From Nostoc sp. NOS(2021) (GTDB lineage: Bacteria; Cyanobacteriota; Cyanobacteriia; Cyanobacteriales; Nostocaceae): a stretch of 58,501 nt of DNA. Positions 27,715 through 37,127 of this stretch are shown in pieces (the stretch's first letter is position 1; each line of letters starts with the position of its first letter). The DNA lies in contig NZ_JABXKM010000293.1 in assembly GCF_017115025.1 (NCBI RefSeq), positions 1 to 58,501 on the forward strand, read 5' to 3'. The notes under the pieces are model-generated. The model was not told where the DNA came from. It worked only from the letters and a program-made list of their open reading frames with translations, and searched no databases. The position numbers were made by a program, and so were the translations under genes.

Positions 27715-27862
27715 GCCGAAGAAGCGTCTACGTCTTTCTGAAGTTTAGTGGCAGAATAAATAATTACATCAACAAGCATGACAGCAGAGGCATATTCTGT
27801 GTATGAAGATACTTATTGTTGAACTTTTGGTATCATTTTTAGAGTAGTTCAACTTTGTTTTC

Positions 27863-27985
27863 ATGCCCTGTATTCAAGTCGATGTTAAAATTCCACCTCA
27901 TCTTCACAAAAAGCTAGCTATTCATGTTGCTAAGACTGAGGCATTTAAATCTGAGGTAATTATTAACGCTCTTAATCATTACTGA
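27863..27985 (+). CDS. short ribbon-helix-helix-like peptide, possibly truncated
   Basis: A 40-residue frame: MPCIQVDVKIPPHLHKKLAI continuing HVAKTEAFKSEVIINALNHY. This resembles the strand-helix-helix of small CopG-like antitoxins. After the TGA the frame reads ECTEDVS, which continues the pattern of longer relatives, so the stop may be a TTA to TGA change and the gene a truncated relic. It is too short to be judged with certainty. Confidence 0.45.
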   Translation: MPCIQVDVKIPPHLHKKLAIHVAKTEAFKSEVIINALNHY

Positions 27986-28011
27986 GAGTGTACTGAGGAT
28001 GTGTCAAATCC

Positions 28012-28167
28012 TTGTTATTAGAGGCAGAACCAGCCATCATCTCTGACATCAAACGAGCCAAACTATTTATATTTCTACGCCACAACAGTTATTACCTGTT
28101 TGATGAGGAGTTTAAATCAGAAATGGTCACATTTGTCAATACTTTTCTCTTTTATCTACGAATGTAG
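28012..28167 (+). pseudogene. possible transposase fragment
   Basis: The open frame reads EAEPAIISDIKRAKLFIFLR and then a few phrases such as YYLFDEEFKSEM before a stop. The pattern resembles the N-terminus of IS1182-like transposases, but there is no start, no catalytic domain and no terminal repeat. Assignment is weak. Confidence 0.3.
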
Positions 28168-28223
28168 GTAAATAAACCAGGCTGTGATTGGTTTATTATT
28201 CTCAGATTAATTTAGTTCTAATC

Positions 28224-29378
28224 ATGATCAAAAATACTATTCTAGATCCTCTCGTAACCGATGTTCGGTGTGAAGAAATTTGTCAGATTTTGGGAGAGAC
28301 TTACAACCAGGAACGCTGGAACGATTGGCGCTGGCAAATGCGGCATAGGTTGACTAAGCTGGAACACTTTCAGAGGTTATTAAGGCTTAGTGCTACTGAA
28401 GAGAAGGGACTGTTAATCGCACCAGAGAAGTTTGCTGTAGCCGTAACCCCATACTTTGCATCACTGCTTGATCCAGAAGATCCGCTTTGCCCACTACGGT
28501 TACAAGTGATACCACGGGAAGAAGAACTAATAGTTAGTACAGCAGACATGGTAGATCCATGCGGTGAAGATAACGACACTCCAGTGCCAGGACTCGTACA
28601 CCGCTACCCTGACCGTGTGTTACTGCTTGCCCTAGACACTTGTGCTGCTTATTGCCGTTACTGCACCCGCTCTCGTTTGGTGAGCCAAGGTGAGATGTAC
28701 CCAGTAACGCGGCGCTTGGATGCGATCGCCACTTACCTAGAGGAACACACCGAGATCCGTGATGTGCTAATTTCTGGTGGCGATCCGCTGTTGATGGCTG
28801 ATGAACCTTTAGACAACTTGCTGGGGCGGCTGCGTGCCATTAAGCATATTGAATTTATCCGAATTGGTTCTCGCGTGCCGAGTTTCTTGCCGCAGCGAAT
28901 TACACCGGAACTGGTTGCCTTGCTTCGTAAACATCGCGTGTGGCTATCTTTGCACTTTTGTCATGTGCGGGAACTTACCCCGGAAGTAGCACAAGCTTGC
29001 GATCGCCTAGCTGATGGTGGTATTCCTCTAGGCAGTCAAACCGTGCTGTTAAAAGGTGTGAATGATTCTGAAAAAGCCCTCAAGCAGTTGTTTCACGGTC
29101 TTCTCAAGTTGCGTGTGCGACCTTATTACCTTTACCAATGCGACCCAGTTGTTGGCACCGCACATCTGCGAACGAGTGTTCAAACTGGGCTTGATCTAAT
29201 TTCTAAATTGCGTGGTCATACCACTGGCTACGCTGTACCAACCTATGTGATTGATGCCCCTGGCGGTGGTGGCAAAGTCCCAATTCAAGCCGAGACTCTA
29301 CTTGCATACGAGAAGGGCACAGCTACAGTGCGAAATTGGGCAGGTAAGACATACACCTATGTAGATCCAGTGGAGTAG
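28224..29378 (+). CDS. KamA-family radical SAM aminomutase-like protein
   Basis: A 384-residue member of the lysine 2,3-aminomutase family. The iron-sulfur cluster triad is C140, C144 and C147 in CAAYCRYCTRSR. SGGDPLLM and the C-terminal DAPGGGGKVPI, containing the PLP lysine, follow. Such enzymes move the alpha-amino group of lysine (or a related amino acid) to the beta carbon using SAM and PLP. ATG 28224 is chosen; a TTG 36 bases upstream would only add a non-conserved stretch. No EF-P modification partner (EpmA) is next to it; instead SET and ATP-grasp genes follow on the same strand, suggesting a small-molecule pathway. Substrate unknown. Confidence 0.88.
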   Translation: MIKNTILDPLVTDVRCEEICQILGETYNQERWNDWRWQMRHRLTKLEHFQRLLRLSATEEKGLLIAPEKFAVAVTPYFASLLDPEDPLCPLRLQVIPREEELIVSTADMVDPCGEDNDTPVPGLVHRYPDRVLLLALDTCAAYCRYCTRSRLVSQGEMYPVTRRLDAIATYLEEHTEIRDVLISGGDPLLMADEPLDNLLGRLRAIKHIEFIRIGSRVPSFLPQRITPELVALLRKHRVWLSLHFCHVRELTPEVAQACDRLADGGIPLGSQTVLLKGVNDSEKALKQLFHGLLKLRVRPYYLYQCDPVVGTAHLRTSVQTGLDLISKLRGHTTGYAVPTYVIDAPGGGGKVPIQAETLLAYEKGTATVRNWAGKTYTYVDPVE

Positions 29379-29489
29379 GGCTAACACTATATATGAGTTG
29401 ATCGCCATCATCTAAAAGAGCCAATTGGAAAAGTTCTGTTAAGTTTTTGGCAAACCAAAAAACTAAGTAATCGCAGGAGATTAGTTGGA

Positions 29490-29885
29490 ATGTTGATTGT
29501 TGGTAATACAAACCTAAAAGGTCGAGGTGTCTTCGCACAGAAGCGCTTTTTGAAAGGAGAACTCATTGAGAGAGTGCCAGTTGTTGTTATACCCGCAGAA
29601 CAGGTTGAATTCCTAGATAAAACAATTTTGGGCAACTATTACTACGATTGGGAAGATAAAGCTGCGGCGATCGCTCTAGGTTTATCTTCCTTGATCAACC
29701 ATTCTTACCATCCCAATGCTTATTATGTGAAAAAGTTTGCCGACCGAGAGTTACATCTGATTGCCTACCGAGAGATAGAAGTGGGAGAAGAAATTACTGC
29801 CAACTACAACGGTTCTCCTGACGAGAAATCTCCTATATGGTTTGATGTCGTTGATGAGCTATCTTCGACTCCATTGAGGATTTAG
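29490..29885 (+). CDS. SET-domain protein (first copy)
   Basis: A 131-residue compact SET-domain protein: GRGVFAQKRFLKGELIE, then LGLSSLINHSYHPNAYY with the NHS motif, and EVGEEITANYNG with the catalytic tyrosine region. SET enzymes methylate lysine side chains using SAM; bacterial single-domain forms may act on proteins or small amines. ATG at 29490 follows TTAGTTGG without a strong ribosome site. It lies 111 bases after the KamA-like gene and 16 bases before the ATP-grasp gene, so the three are likely co-transcribed. Confidence 0.85.
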   Translation: MLIVGNTNLKGRGVFAQKRFLKGELIERVPVVVIPAEQVEFLDKTILGNYYYDWEDKAAAIALGLSSLINHSYHPNAYYVKKFADRELHLIAYREIEVGEEITANYNGSPDEKSPIWFDVVDELSSTPLRI

Positions 29886-29901
29886 TAATTGGAATTCCTT
29901 A

Positions 29902-30957
29902 ATGAAGACACCTGATTTGGACATTAAAACTAACAGCGAAAGCTTTCTCACTAAGATTCATAGGGTTATGGGGTTATTTATTGGTCTGTGTTATGACCTG
30001 AAGGCAGACTACCTTAAGGCTGGTTTTAGCGCTTCTGAGGTGATGGAGTTCGACGATGAAGAAACTATCATCGGGCTGGAAGATGCGTTATTTCAGTTAG
30101 GTCATCAGGTTGAACGTGTCGGCAATGGTAGAGAACTAGCTCTCAGGTTAGCAAATGGCGATCGCTGGGATTTGATTTTCAATATTGCTGAGGGTTTGAA
30201 GGGTCGCTCTCGTGAAGCCCAAGTCCCGGCAGTCTGTGAATTATTCGCTCAACCTTACACCTTTTCCGATCCGCTCACCTGCGCCTTAACGCTAGACAAG
30301 GCGCTTGCTAAGAGGGTAGTACGCGATCGCGGTTTGCCGACAGCTTCCTTTGAGGTAGTGAGTACTACCGCAGAAGCCGCCGCCGTGTCACTGCCAATGC
30401 CAGTTTTCCTCAAGCCTGTGGCGGAGGGCAGTTCTAAAGGGGTAACTGGGCATTCTCTTGTCAAAGAACGCGAGGAGCTAGTAAATACTTATCAATTGTT
30501 ACGCGAACTTTTTCAGCAACCAGTACTCGTGGAAACCTTTCTTCCCGGTAGAGAACTAACAGTGGGCATTCTTGGTAACGGCAGCAGATCACGGGTAGTA
30601 GGTGTGATGGAAGTAATTTTTACAGACCAAGCAGAAACCTCCGCCTATACTACCCTCAACAAGGATGAGTATTTGAAACGGGTATCTTATCGTTTACTCA
30701 TAGATCCCGAAGCACTGGCAGCACAGGCAAGGCAGCTGGCGTTGGATGCTTACCATACTCTTGGTTGCCGTGACGCTGCCCGCGTCGATCTGCGCTGCGA
30801 TGCTCATGGAGTGTTGCAGTTTATGGAGGTTAACCCATTGCCAGGGCTACATCATATCCGCTCAGACTTGCCAATTATGGGACGTTTGGGTAGTGTGACA
30901 TACACAGAAATCATTGCTGAAATAGTCGAGTCTGCATGGCAAAGATACAAATGCTGA
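29902..30957 (+). CDS. ATP-grasp ligase, D-Ala-D-Ala ligase-like
   Basis: A 351-residue ATP-grasp protein related to D-alanine-D-alanine ligase. Recognisable parts are DLIFNIAEGLKGRSREAQVP (N-terminal substrate domain), TLDKALAKRVVRDRGLPTA, VFLKPVAEGSSKGV (ATP lysine and glycine loop), VETFLPGRELTVGILG, and ARVDLRCDA through FMEVNPLPGLH (metal site). It is probably not the housekeeping Ddl, because its N-terminus departs from the family and it sits in a KamA-SET operon. It may join the carboxyl of one amino acid to the amine of another, for example a beta-amino acid. Sixteen bases separate it from the SET gene. Confidence 0.85.
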   Translation: MKTPDLDIKTNSESFLTKIHRVMGLFIGLCYDLKADYLKAGFSASEVMEFDDEETIIGLEDALFQLGHQVERVGNGRELALRLANGDRWDLIFNIAEGLKGRSREAQVPAVCELFAQPYTFSDPLTCALTLDKALAKRVVRDRGLPTASFEVVSTTAEAAAVSLPMPVFLKPVAEGSSKGVTGHSLVKEREELVNTYQLLRELFQQPVLVETFLPGRELTVGILGNGSRSRVVGVMEVIFTDQAETSAYTTLNKDEYLKRVSYRLLIDPEALAAQARQLALDAYHTLGCRDAARVDLRCDAHGVLQFMEVNPLPGLHHIRSDLPIMGRLGSVTYTEIIAEIVESAWQRYKC

Positions 30958-30971
30958 AGCTAGTTGCGATA

Positions 30972-31037
30972 GTTTGTAGTAAGCACTTTAGTGCTTAAAA
31001 AATAAGGACTAAAGTCCTTACTACGAGCCAATTTAAT
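30972..31037. repeat. interspersed hairpin, REP-like copy 1
   Basis: GTTTGTAGTAAGC, then two short stems (CACTTTAGTG and GGACTAAAGTCC), ending ACGAGCCAATTTAATT. The same ends occur at 50894-50960 around a different stem. It lies just after the ATP-grasp gene and may also slow transcription. The remaining spacer to 31386 has a palindromic repeat near 31105-31145 and no gene. Confidence 0.6.
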
Positions 31038-31386
31038 TTATTTTACATTACGTAAGATATAGCAGTCCGAAATGATTCGTAAACTTCTTTGCTTCTTCCT
31101 TGGCGCTCTTCTCTACGAGACGCTGCGCGTTGGCGGCTTGGCGGTTCGATAATTTTTACAACTCAAATAGGATTGCTATAGTTTGATTTATTCTTGCCCA
31201 CTTACTTAGTACACGTCACTGTAAAAGGGGTTCGGAAATATTGAGACTTGATGTTGGGTTTCACTAAAGTTCTACCCAACCTACGAATGATTAAATTCCA
31301 TACCCTTTTTGTGGTGTTCTGTACTTAGTGCGGCAGAAACAATCCCTAATCACTCTAATATCTTTTGAGTTGAAATCGGATACCAC

Positions 31387-31800
31387 TCAAAGCCACGGTG
31401 AAAATTGTTTTGCTCGCTTGGACATTGGCTCCAAACGCACATCTATCGTTATTTCCTCATTGGGTTGAATATCTATCAAAGCAAATACTTTGCGTTTCTC
31501 AAGGTCAACCAGGGTATTGGGATTTCGAGAATGATTGACTGCCGCAAACTTAGTTGAACCCTCAGCTGTTAAACAAATTTCCTCACTAATTCCAATAAAT
31601 TTACCCTCCCTCAGAAATTCATCAGTTTGCTCGGCATATCTAACCTCTTGGTAAAAATTGGAAAAGCTAAAGTCTATTATTTGCTCTTCTTCTAATATCA
31701 ACTCCTTGGCAAAAAGCCCGTAACCGTTAATTATACTCTGACGAACTTCACATTTTGGCGCATTGTCAATCAAGTTTTCTATCTCTTGAGGAGTCAGCAT
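31387..31800 (-). CDS. SET-domain protein (second copy)
   Basis: A 137-residue SET-like protein: SIINGYGLFAKELILEEEQI, then FAAVNHSRNPNTLVDLEKRK with the NHS motif, and NEEITIDVRLE near the C-terminus. The catalytic tyrosine usually found after the EEIT strand is not obvious (ITIDVRL in place of ITANYNG), so methyltransferase activity is doubtful. It is convergent with the KamA-SET-ATP-grasp operon and lies 67 bases downstream of the MATE exporter gene, with which it may be co-transcribed. ATG at 31800. Confidence 0.78.
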   Translation of the reverse strand: MLTPQEIENLIDNAPKCEVRQSIINGYGLFAKELILEEEQIIDFSFSNFYQEVRYAEQTDEFLREGKFIGISEEICLTAEGSTKFAAVNHSRNPNTLVDLEKRKVFALIDIQPNEEITIDVRLEPMSKRAKQFSPWL

Positions 31801-31867
31801 AATTACAAGTTGCTATATCTTCAATTGTTTAGTTTTTCTAATTTAAAATTTATTTTAGCTGAAGTTT

Positions 31868-33250
31868 TTAGAGCTGTTCAACCAGACTCTCAGAAGTCAA
31901 AAGATAAAAACGCCAAGTTAAAAGCACTGCACCCATGAGTAGCCCTACTACTAAACCCAACCATAAACCTATAGCACCCCAGCCGAAAGTGAATGTCATC
32001 AGATAGCCGCCACCTAGACCTACCCCCCAGTAAGCGAACATAGTGATTAACACTGGCACTTTAGTATCTTTCAACCCGATCAATGCACCAGCAGCAATAG
32101 TCTGAATAGAATAAAATATCTGGACTATTGCCCCCACGGCTAGGAAAGAAATTGCGGTTTTAACTATCTCGATATTATCCAGATTACTGGTGTCCAAATA
32201 CATTGCGACAATATAGTTGGGAAACAGCCAAAAAATTAGTGCCACAATGCTCACAAAGGGAGTAACAAGCGCAATGCAGACAAATCCTGCTCTGCTTGCA
32301 CCCTTAAGATCATTTTGTCCCCTCAGCTGTCCTACTCTCATGGTGATGGCATAGGAAATACCTATAGATACTGTTTCGACAAAACTTTCTGTCTCAACGG
32401 TAATTTCATGAGCTGCTAACGTGTCTGTCCCAAACCACCCCATCATTAAAGCAGTAGCTGTGAATACTCCAATTTCTGCTCCATACTGCAATCCCAAGAA
32501 CCACCCAGTTTGGAAGATATCTATAAACATATCTTTATCGAACTGGTGCAGAGCGCAATCAAGTTGGTAGTCTTTAAAGTAGTCGTCGAAGTAAACCCAC
32601 CCGGCGACGGCAATAAAATTCAGCCAAAAAATGAGTGCGCTTCCCCAACCGATACCGGCTAAACCAAGGGCTGGTAAACCAAATTTACCGAACATTAGTA
32701 TGTAATTAGCAGCCGCATTCAATAATAGTCCAGCCACCGTAATTACTGTTAGGAATTGGGGGCGATTCAGGGCAGAGCTAACTTCTTTTAAGATACAAAA
32801 ACCGAGCGCAGCCGGAAAACCCCAAACAATAGACCGCAAATATGTTTGAGCTAATAACACATTGCTTTCTTCTTGACCAGTCAGCAGTAGAATATAGTCA
32901 AAGTGCCAAATGACAAACATCACAGGTAAGCACATGGTCATAGCTAACCAAATTCCTTGACCGGTAGCACGGCTAACTTGGTCTACTTTTCCAGCACCAA
33001 AAGCATTGGCGACACTTGCACCTACTGCTGAAAGAATAGAACGACAAACGGAAGCTAGAGTAGAAAAGGCCACTGCACCTAAAGCACCCGCAGCTAAAGC
33101 TTGGCTATTAAGTAAGCCCATCATCACGCCATCTAATAAAGGAATGCCCGCTTCTAATATTTGAGTAATTACCAGAGGAACTGCCAATTGTAGGCAGGCT
33201 TGGACTTCTAATATCAGTTCTGACTTAAATTCTTTTGAAGTTAACTCCAT
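31868..33250 (-). CDS. MATE family efflux transporter
   Basis: A 460-residue membrane protein with about 12 hydrophobic segments and MATE signatures: the N-terminal AVPLVITQILEAGIPLLDGV and the halves repeated around GLQYGAEIGVFTATALMMGW. MATE proteins export cationic or aromatic small molecules with sodium or proton counterflow. ATG 33250 is chosen; an upstream TTG at 33259 adds only three residues. The neighbouring SET gene follows on the same strand. Its closeness to the KamA/ATP-grasp operon suggests, but does not prove, a role in exporting that product. Confidence 0.9.
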   Translation of the reverse strand: MELTSKEFKSELILEVQACLQLAVPLVITQILEAGIPLLDGVMMGLLNSQALAAGALGAVAFSTLASVCRSILSAVGASVANAFGAGKVDQVSRATGQGIWLAMTMCLPVMFVIWHFDYILLLTGQEESNVLLAQTYLRSIVWGFPAALGFCILKEVSSALNRPQFLTVITVAGLLLNAAANYILMFGKFGLPALGLAGIGWGSALIFWLNFIAVAGWVYFDDYFKDYQLDCALHQFDKDMFIDIFQTGWFLGLQYGAEIGVFTATALMMGWFGTDTLAAHEITVETESFVETVSIGISYAITMRVGQLRGQNDLKGASRAGFVCIALVTPFVSIVALIFWLFPNYIVAMYLDTSNLDNIEIVKTAISFLAVGAIVQIFYSIQTIAAGALIGLKDTKVPVLITMFAYWGVGLGGGYLMTFTFGWGAIGLWLGLVVGLLMGAVLLTWRFYLLTSESLVEQL

Positions 33251-33434
33251 TGGGCACAAAAATTAAGGAGGGTGCGAAAAAAATAAAATTTAATATATTT
33301 AAGATATGTTACCACTTACAGATGCGCTCAACTCAAGCTATTAGCGATCGCTTCACCCTCTCAACAGAAAAAACAGCGTAGGCGCAGCCCGCCACAGGTA
33401 TCGCTCTTTGGAGAAAAAGTTTTTGGTTTACTGT

Positions 33435-33908
33435 TCATCCACGTCCACAACCATCATTGCTAATTCTTCCATTTGGCAAAATGGTATTGCAGAGAATGGC
33501 ATCACGAACGTTCCCGATAATGGCATTTCTGAGATTGGCATTACTGAGGTCAGCATTCTCAAAGCCGGTGCCGTCCAAATCAGCACCACTGAGGTCAGCC
33601 CCTATCAAAATAACGTATTCCAAGTTGGCATTCAGCAAAATAGCACCACTCAGGTTAGCACCCGTCAAGTTGACACGAGCCAAATCTACATCAGTCAGGT
33701 CGGCATTTCTCAGGTCAACTCCACTAAGGTTGATATCTCTCAGGTCGGATCTGATCAAGCAAACACCTCTCAAGTCAACACCGGCAAAGTTAGTCTCTCC
33801 AGCATTCAACCGACTGAAAAATTCTTCAAGATCCATACCCAGTAAACCACAAACTTTTGAAACCGCAAGTAATAATGGGGGTTTTAGCCCTTGTGAATCA
33901 GGAAGCAA
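33435..33908 (-). CDS. pentapeptide-repeat protein
   Basis: A 157-residue protein. Residues about 1-35 form a helical lead (LLLAVSKVCGLLGMDLEEFF). From about 38 to 140 there are roughly 20 pentapeptides of the A(D/N)LXX type, such as VDLRGVCLIRSDLRDINLSG, which fold into a right-handed four-sided helix. The function of such proteins is mostly unknown in cyanobacteria, where they are numerous. It ends in a glycine-rich, non-repeat tail. Long frames on the opposite strand here are mirror images of the repeat. Start ATG at 33908. Confidence 0.87.
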   Translation of the reverse strand: MLPDSQGLKPPLLLAVSKVCGLLGMDLEEFFSRLNAGETNFAGVDLRGVCLIRSDLRDINLSGVDLRNADLTDVDLARVNLTGANLSGAILLNANLEYVILIGADLSGADLDGTGFENADLSNANLRNAIIGNVRDAILCNTILPNGRISNDGCGRG

Positions 33909-33996
33909 ACACTGTCAATGTGTAAGTACTAGAGTTGTGAACTTTGAATTAAAAAATTGCTTTAACTCAACATTCACAACTCATAACTTTCTCAGA

Positions 33997-36192
33997 TTAT
34001 CGCGCCGGTAGTTGTGGGTGTGTAGCCGAGTACTTGGCGACGATGCCAGAAATCTCAGGGTTGTAAAGCCTCAGATAATTCCAGTAGTTGCCAAATACTT
34101 GCCGCACATAATTTTTAGTTTCATCAAAGGGAATTTGTTCAACAAACTCATCTGGATCTTGTGTAGTTTGAGTTTGCAGCCATTTGGAGACATTGCCAGG
34201 GCCAGCATTGTAACTGGCGATCGCGAGCAGGGAGTTATTGTTATATTGCTGATGGGTATGATCCAAATACCATGTACCCAGCATGATGTTATCGTTGGGA
34301 TTTTCTAAGTTTATGGTTTTGATATCCACCTTGATTTGTGGGGCAATCCATTGAGCTGTACTCGGCAACAGCTGCATTAAACCAGTAGCGTTAGCAACGG
34401 ATTTAATTTTTGGCTCAAACCGTGACTCCTGACGGATTAAGGCAGTGACTAACAGGGGATTGAGTTTACGCTCAGTAGACCACTTTTCAATCTCCCGGAG
34501 ATAGGGAAATGGATAACGGGCTTGCCAATAGGTGATTTGCTTGCTTAAAGTTTGATATTGGGCAAGTTCAGCTGGTGTTTCCCGGTCTTCCAATTTAGAA
34601 ATTTTGTCAATTCCGATGAGATTTTCTCCCTTAGCCTGTCGCATCAACCCTTCAGTAAATTGCTCTGCTACCGTTGGCTGAATTTTGTTCTGAAATTCTG
34701 TTTCCCATTGTAACCAAGCATCGCGGTCTTGACCCAGCAGATATAATTCTTTGAAAGTTTCAGAACCAGCAGGCGGTAATGGACGCTGGGGTGTGATTAC
34801 TTCCGGGTTCATGACGCGCACGTTGTCAAAGTTGCCAACATTTAGCCCCAGCATCGTCGCGGCTCGCCATGCATAGTAAGAGTAGGGAAACTGGCTAATC
34901 ACATACTCATAAGCTGTTTGAGATTGCTGCTGTTTCCCTAGCGAAGCTGCCCATTTTCCTACCCAAAAGCCTGCTCTCGGAGCCAAAATACTGTTGGGGT
35001 TGTTGGTGACAATTGGTTCTGCCCATTGCCAAGCACCGATGTAATCTTTGGTTTTGGCTTTATCTTGGGCGATTTTCCAGCGATACTCTGCCGCCTCATC
35101 AGAATTGCCGTATTTGGCTATGAGTAATTGCCATGCTTGGCTAGCTGACTTTTGATTATTGAGGGCTTGGAGAGTTTTGGCTTTTTGTGCCAATGCAGTA
35201 CCAGCTTGTTTCGGAAATTTACTAATTACCTGCTCAAGATAGGGTAAGCCGTCTTTAGGTGTTTTTGCCATTTCTGCTAACCGCAGTAGTGCATTCCCAG
35301 TGTCTTCAGTATTTGGAAATTGCTGCACTAATTGTTTATAGGTGGCGATCGCTTTTTCTTTATCTTTGCCTCCTACCTGTAACCCCCGTGCGGTGCGGTA
35401 GAGGTTGCGCGATGTTTTGGGTGCTTGGGCATAAGCATTCGCCGCTTTGAGAAATTGATTATTTTCCCAATAGCTTGTACCAATGAGTTCCCAGTCTTCG
35501 GGTTTCAGGGTAGGCTGTTTTACTAACTGATCCAAAACGCCCACTATCCCTGGTTGGTCATAGGCATATTTAGCCAAAATCAACTCTAATTGTGGCTGAT
35601 TGGGATTTTCTTGCAAGCGTTTGCGGATAATTTCCCAAGTCAGAGGATTAGAAGGAAATTGAGCGATCGCGGTTTCTTGTTGCTTGGGTTGAGCAATCAG
35701 ATATAGCGCTTTCACTGTCGCCGCTTCTTTGGGATACTGTTTCAGCACGCTTTGCCTGAGATCCGAGGCTTTGCCGTCATTGCCCAGTATATCCTGTGCC
35801 TGCGCCTGTTTCAGCAAAATGTAGGGCGCGAGGATGGCATAGTCTTTCTCTAGTCCTTGGAGTAAAAGCAGGGCTTTTTGGGCTTGGGTTCTTTCAATGT
35901 AATCACTCGCCAAAAGATAACGAGCGCGATTTCGGTCTGGCGAACTGGATTGTCCGGCGATCGCTGCTAGTTTTGCCGCCCGTTCTGGCAGCGATTCTGA
36001 TATCAGTGGAAAGACGGCTGATTGGGCAATGCTACCCTCTGATGTTGGCTGTGCTTTATTCTGACTCAGTTTGAGCCATTGCCCCACAGACTTGCCAATC
36101 TGAGGTGCTGATACCATTGCCCCAGCTAAAAAGGCAAATAGTGCTGCACCCGCAATTATCGAAATTTGTTTTTTCTGTAGTTTCTTCAGCAT
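33997..36192 (-). CDS. slt: soluble lytic murein transglycosylase
   Basis: A 731-residue exported enzyme. An N-terminal hydrophobic segment (IISIIAGAALFAFLAGAMV-like, about 11-30) directs it to the periplasm. A long alpha-superhelix of TPR-like units follows (residues about 60-540). The C-terminal lysozyme-like domain has the catalytic glutamate in ALIRQESRFEPKIKS, then ATGLMQLLPSTAQ and IASYNAGPGNVSKW. It cleaves peptidoglycan to anhydro-muropeptides. In filamentous cyanobacteria such enzymes also serve wall remodelling. Length is normal for cyanobacterial Slt. It appears monocistronic. Confidence 0.93.
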   Translation of the reverse strand: MLKKLQKKQISIIAGAALFAFLAGAMVSAPQIGKSVGQWLKLSQNKAQPTSEGSIAQSAVFPLISESLPERAAKLAAIAGQSSSPDRNRARYLLASDYIERTQAQKALLLLQGLEKDYAILAPYILLKQAQAQDILGNDGKASDLRQSVLKQYPKEAATVKALYLIAQPKQQETAIAQFPSNPLTWEIIRKRLQENPNQPQLELILAKYAYDQPGIVGVLDQLVKQPTLKPEDWELIGTSYWENNQFLKAANAYAQAPKTSRNLYRTARGLQVGGKDKEKAIATYKQLVQQFPNTEDTGNALLRLAEMAKTPKDGLPYLEQVISKFPKQAGTALAQKAKTLQALNNQKSASQAWQLLIAKYGNSDEAAEYRWKIAQDKAKTKDYIGAWQWAEPIVTNNPNSILAPRAGFWVGKWAASLGKQQQSQTAYEYVISQFPYSYYAWRAATMLGLNVGNFDNVRVMNPEVITPQRPLPPAGSETFKELYLLGQDRDAWLQWETEFQNKIQPTVAEQFTEGLMRQAKGENLIGIDKISKLEDRETPAELAQYQTLSKQITYWQARYPFPYLREIEKWSTERKLNPLLVTALIRQESRFEPKIKSVANATGLMQLLPSTAQWIAPQIKVDIKTINLENPNDNIMLGTWYLDHTHQQYNNNSLLAIASYNAGPGNVSKWLQTQTTQDPDEFVEQIPFDETKNYVRQVFGNYWNYLRLYNPEISGIVAKYSATHPQLPAR

Positions 36193-36569
36193 GAATACCC
36201 GCTGAAAAGTTCCGGTGAATTTCTTGAAACTCTAGCACTCCTAACCATCAGTGTTACCAATTTTTAATTTTAGATTTTTAATTTTATGTAGAAAAATCCT
36301 AATTTTCAATCCTACGTTTAGCAGTATTGAGTAGATAGCACATTTTAGATACTATTACATCTATCTTGGGTACTTGATTAATTCGTAATTCGTAATTCGT
36401 AATTAAGCTTTGCAACCGGGATAAAGACAAGAGCCACAAAACTTGCGTGATTTTTGAACCGTGGGACTTAAATTCACCGAATTTGGTTAAAGAAAATTTG
36501 GCCGATTTTAACCCACTTCTCACAGGGTTCGCACCGATGTTATGCTGCGATCGCCTCCAATGAATGCAT
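36193..36569. other. spacer with ATTCGTA direct repeats
   Basis: Three tandem copies of AATTCGTAATTCGT-type words lie near 36380-36403. A 97-codon minus-strand frame at 36299-36592 has no homology that I recognise and no ribosome site; I treat it as chance. No other feature is seen. Confidence 0.45.
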
Positions 36570-37097
36570 TTACCCCACAGCCAGCAATTCATTCAGCTTG
36601 CTCTTCAAGTCTGGCGATGCCATTAGCGGTTTATAGACTTCACCTTCATAGAGTTTCCAAACATATCTAGAACTGAATGGTCTAAACGCTGAAGATGAGC
36701 CAACTGCTTGCCAAACTGTTTCAGCTAAAACCAATCCCGGAAACGCCAAAGTAGAAGACTCTTCAATCAATTCGCTATAAGTTCTAAACTCATCTACTTC
36801 CACGCCCACCAAGGCATACCGAAAAAGTGGAGCAGACTGTAAACGTTGATACAGCAAAATACCCAGTTCCGTCATCAGATAAGCACTTTCTGGTGTATCA
36901 GTTCCAATCTCACTAATACCACTCGGACAAACTCGACACCACCAGTTCTCCTCAATGTCCTGAAAAATTGATGTCCGACATTGGGACTGTTTACCGTTTG
37001 AGAGAACCCAGGAAATTTGATCAAAATGCTGGGCAAATCGCTCTGCTCCGGCTTGCTCTACTCCACATTCAGCCGATAAGGTAAACGTCCACGCCAT
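36570..37097 (-). CDS. conserved-looking hypothetical protein
   Basis: A 175-residue protein that I do not recognise. It is rich in W, C and aromatic residues (MAWTFTLSAECGVEQAGAER, ENWWCRVCPSGISEIG, LLYQRLQSAPLFRYALVG). It has no signal peptide or membrane segment. The CRVC pair is a single CxxC and not enough to claim a metal site. ATG 37097 is preferred, with GGGAGAAC upstream; the preceding GTG codon is an alternative. It follows a 76-codon gene after 30 bases on the same strand, so both probably form one transcript. Confidence 0.65.
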   Translation of the reverse strand: MAWTFTLSAECGVEQAGAERFAQHFDQISWVLSNGKQSQCRTSIFQDIEENWWCRVCPSGISEIGTDTPESAYLMTELGILLYQRLQSAPLFRYALVGVEVDEFRTYSELIEESSTLAFPGLVLAETVWQAVGSSSAFRPFSSRYVWKLYEGEVYKPLMASPDLKSKLNELLAVG

Positions 37098-37127
37098 CAC
37101 CGTTCTCCCGTTGAATGAATTAGACTG

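Noticed and set aside
33408..34011. Plus-strand frames rich in S, T and K opposite the pentapeptide-repeat gene
   Set aside because: They mirror the five-codon repeat of the minus-strand gene and have no start signals.
36299..36592. 97-codon minus-strand frame
   Set aside because: It overlaps the start of simple repeats and the end of a better gene, and lacks a ribosome site.
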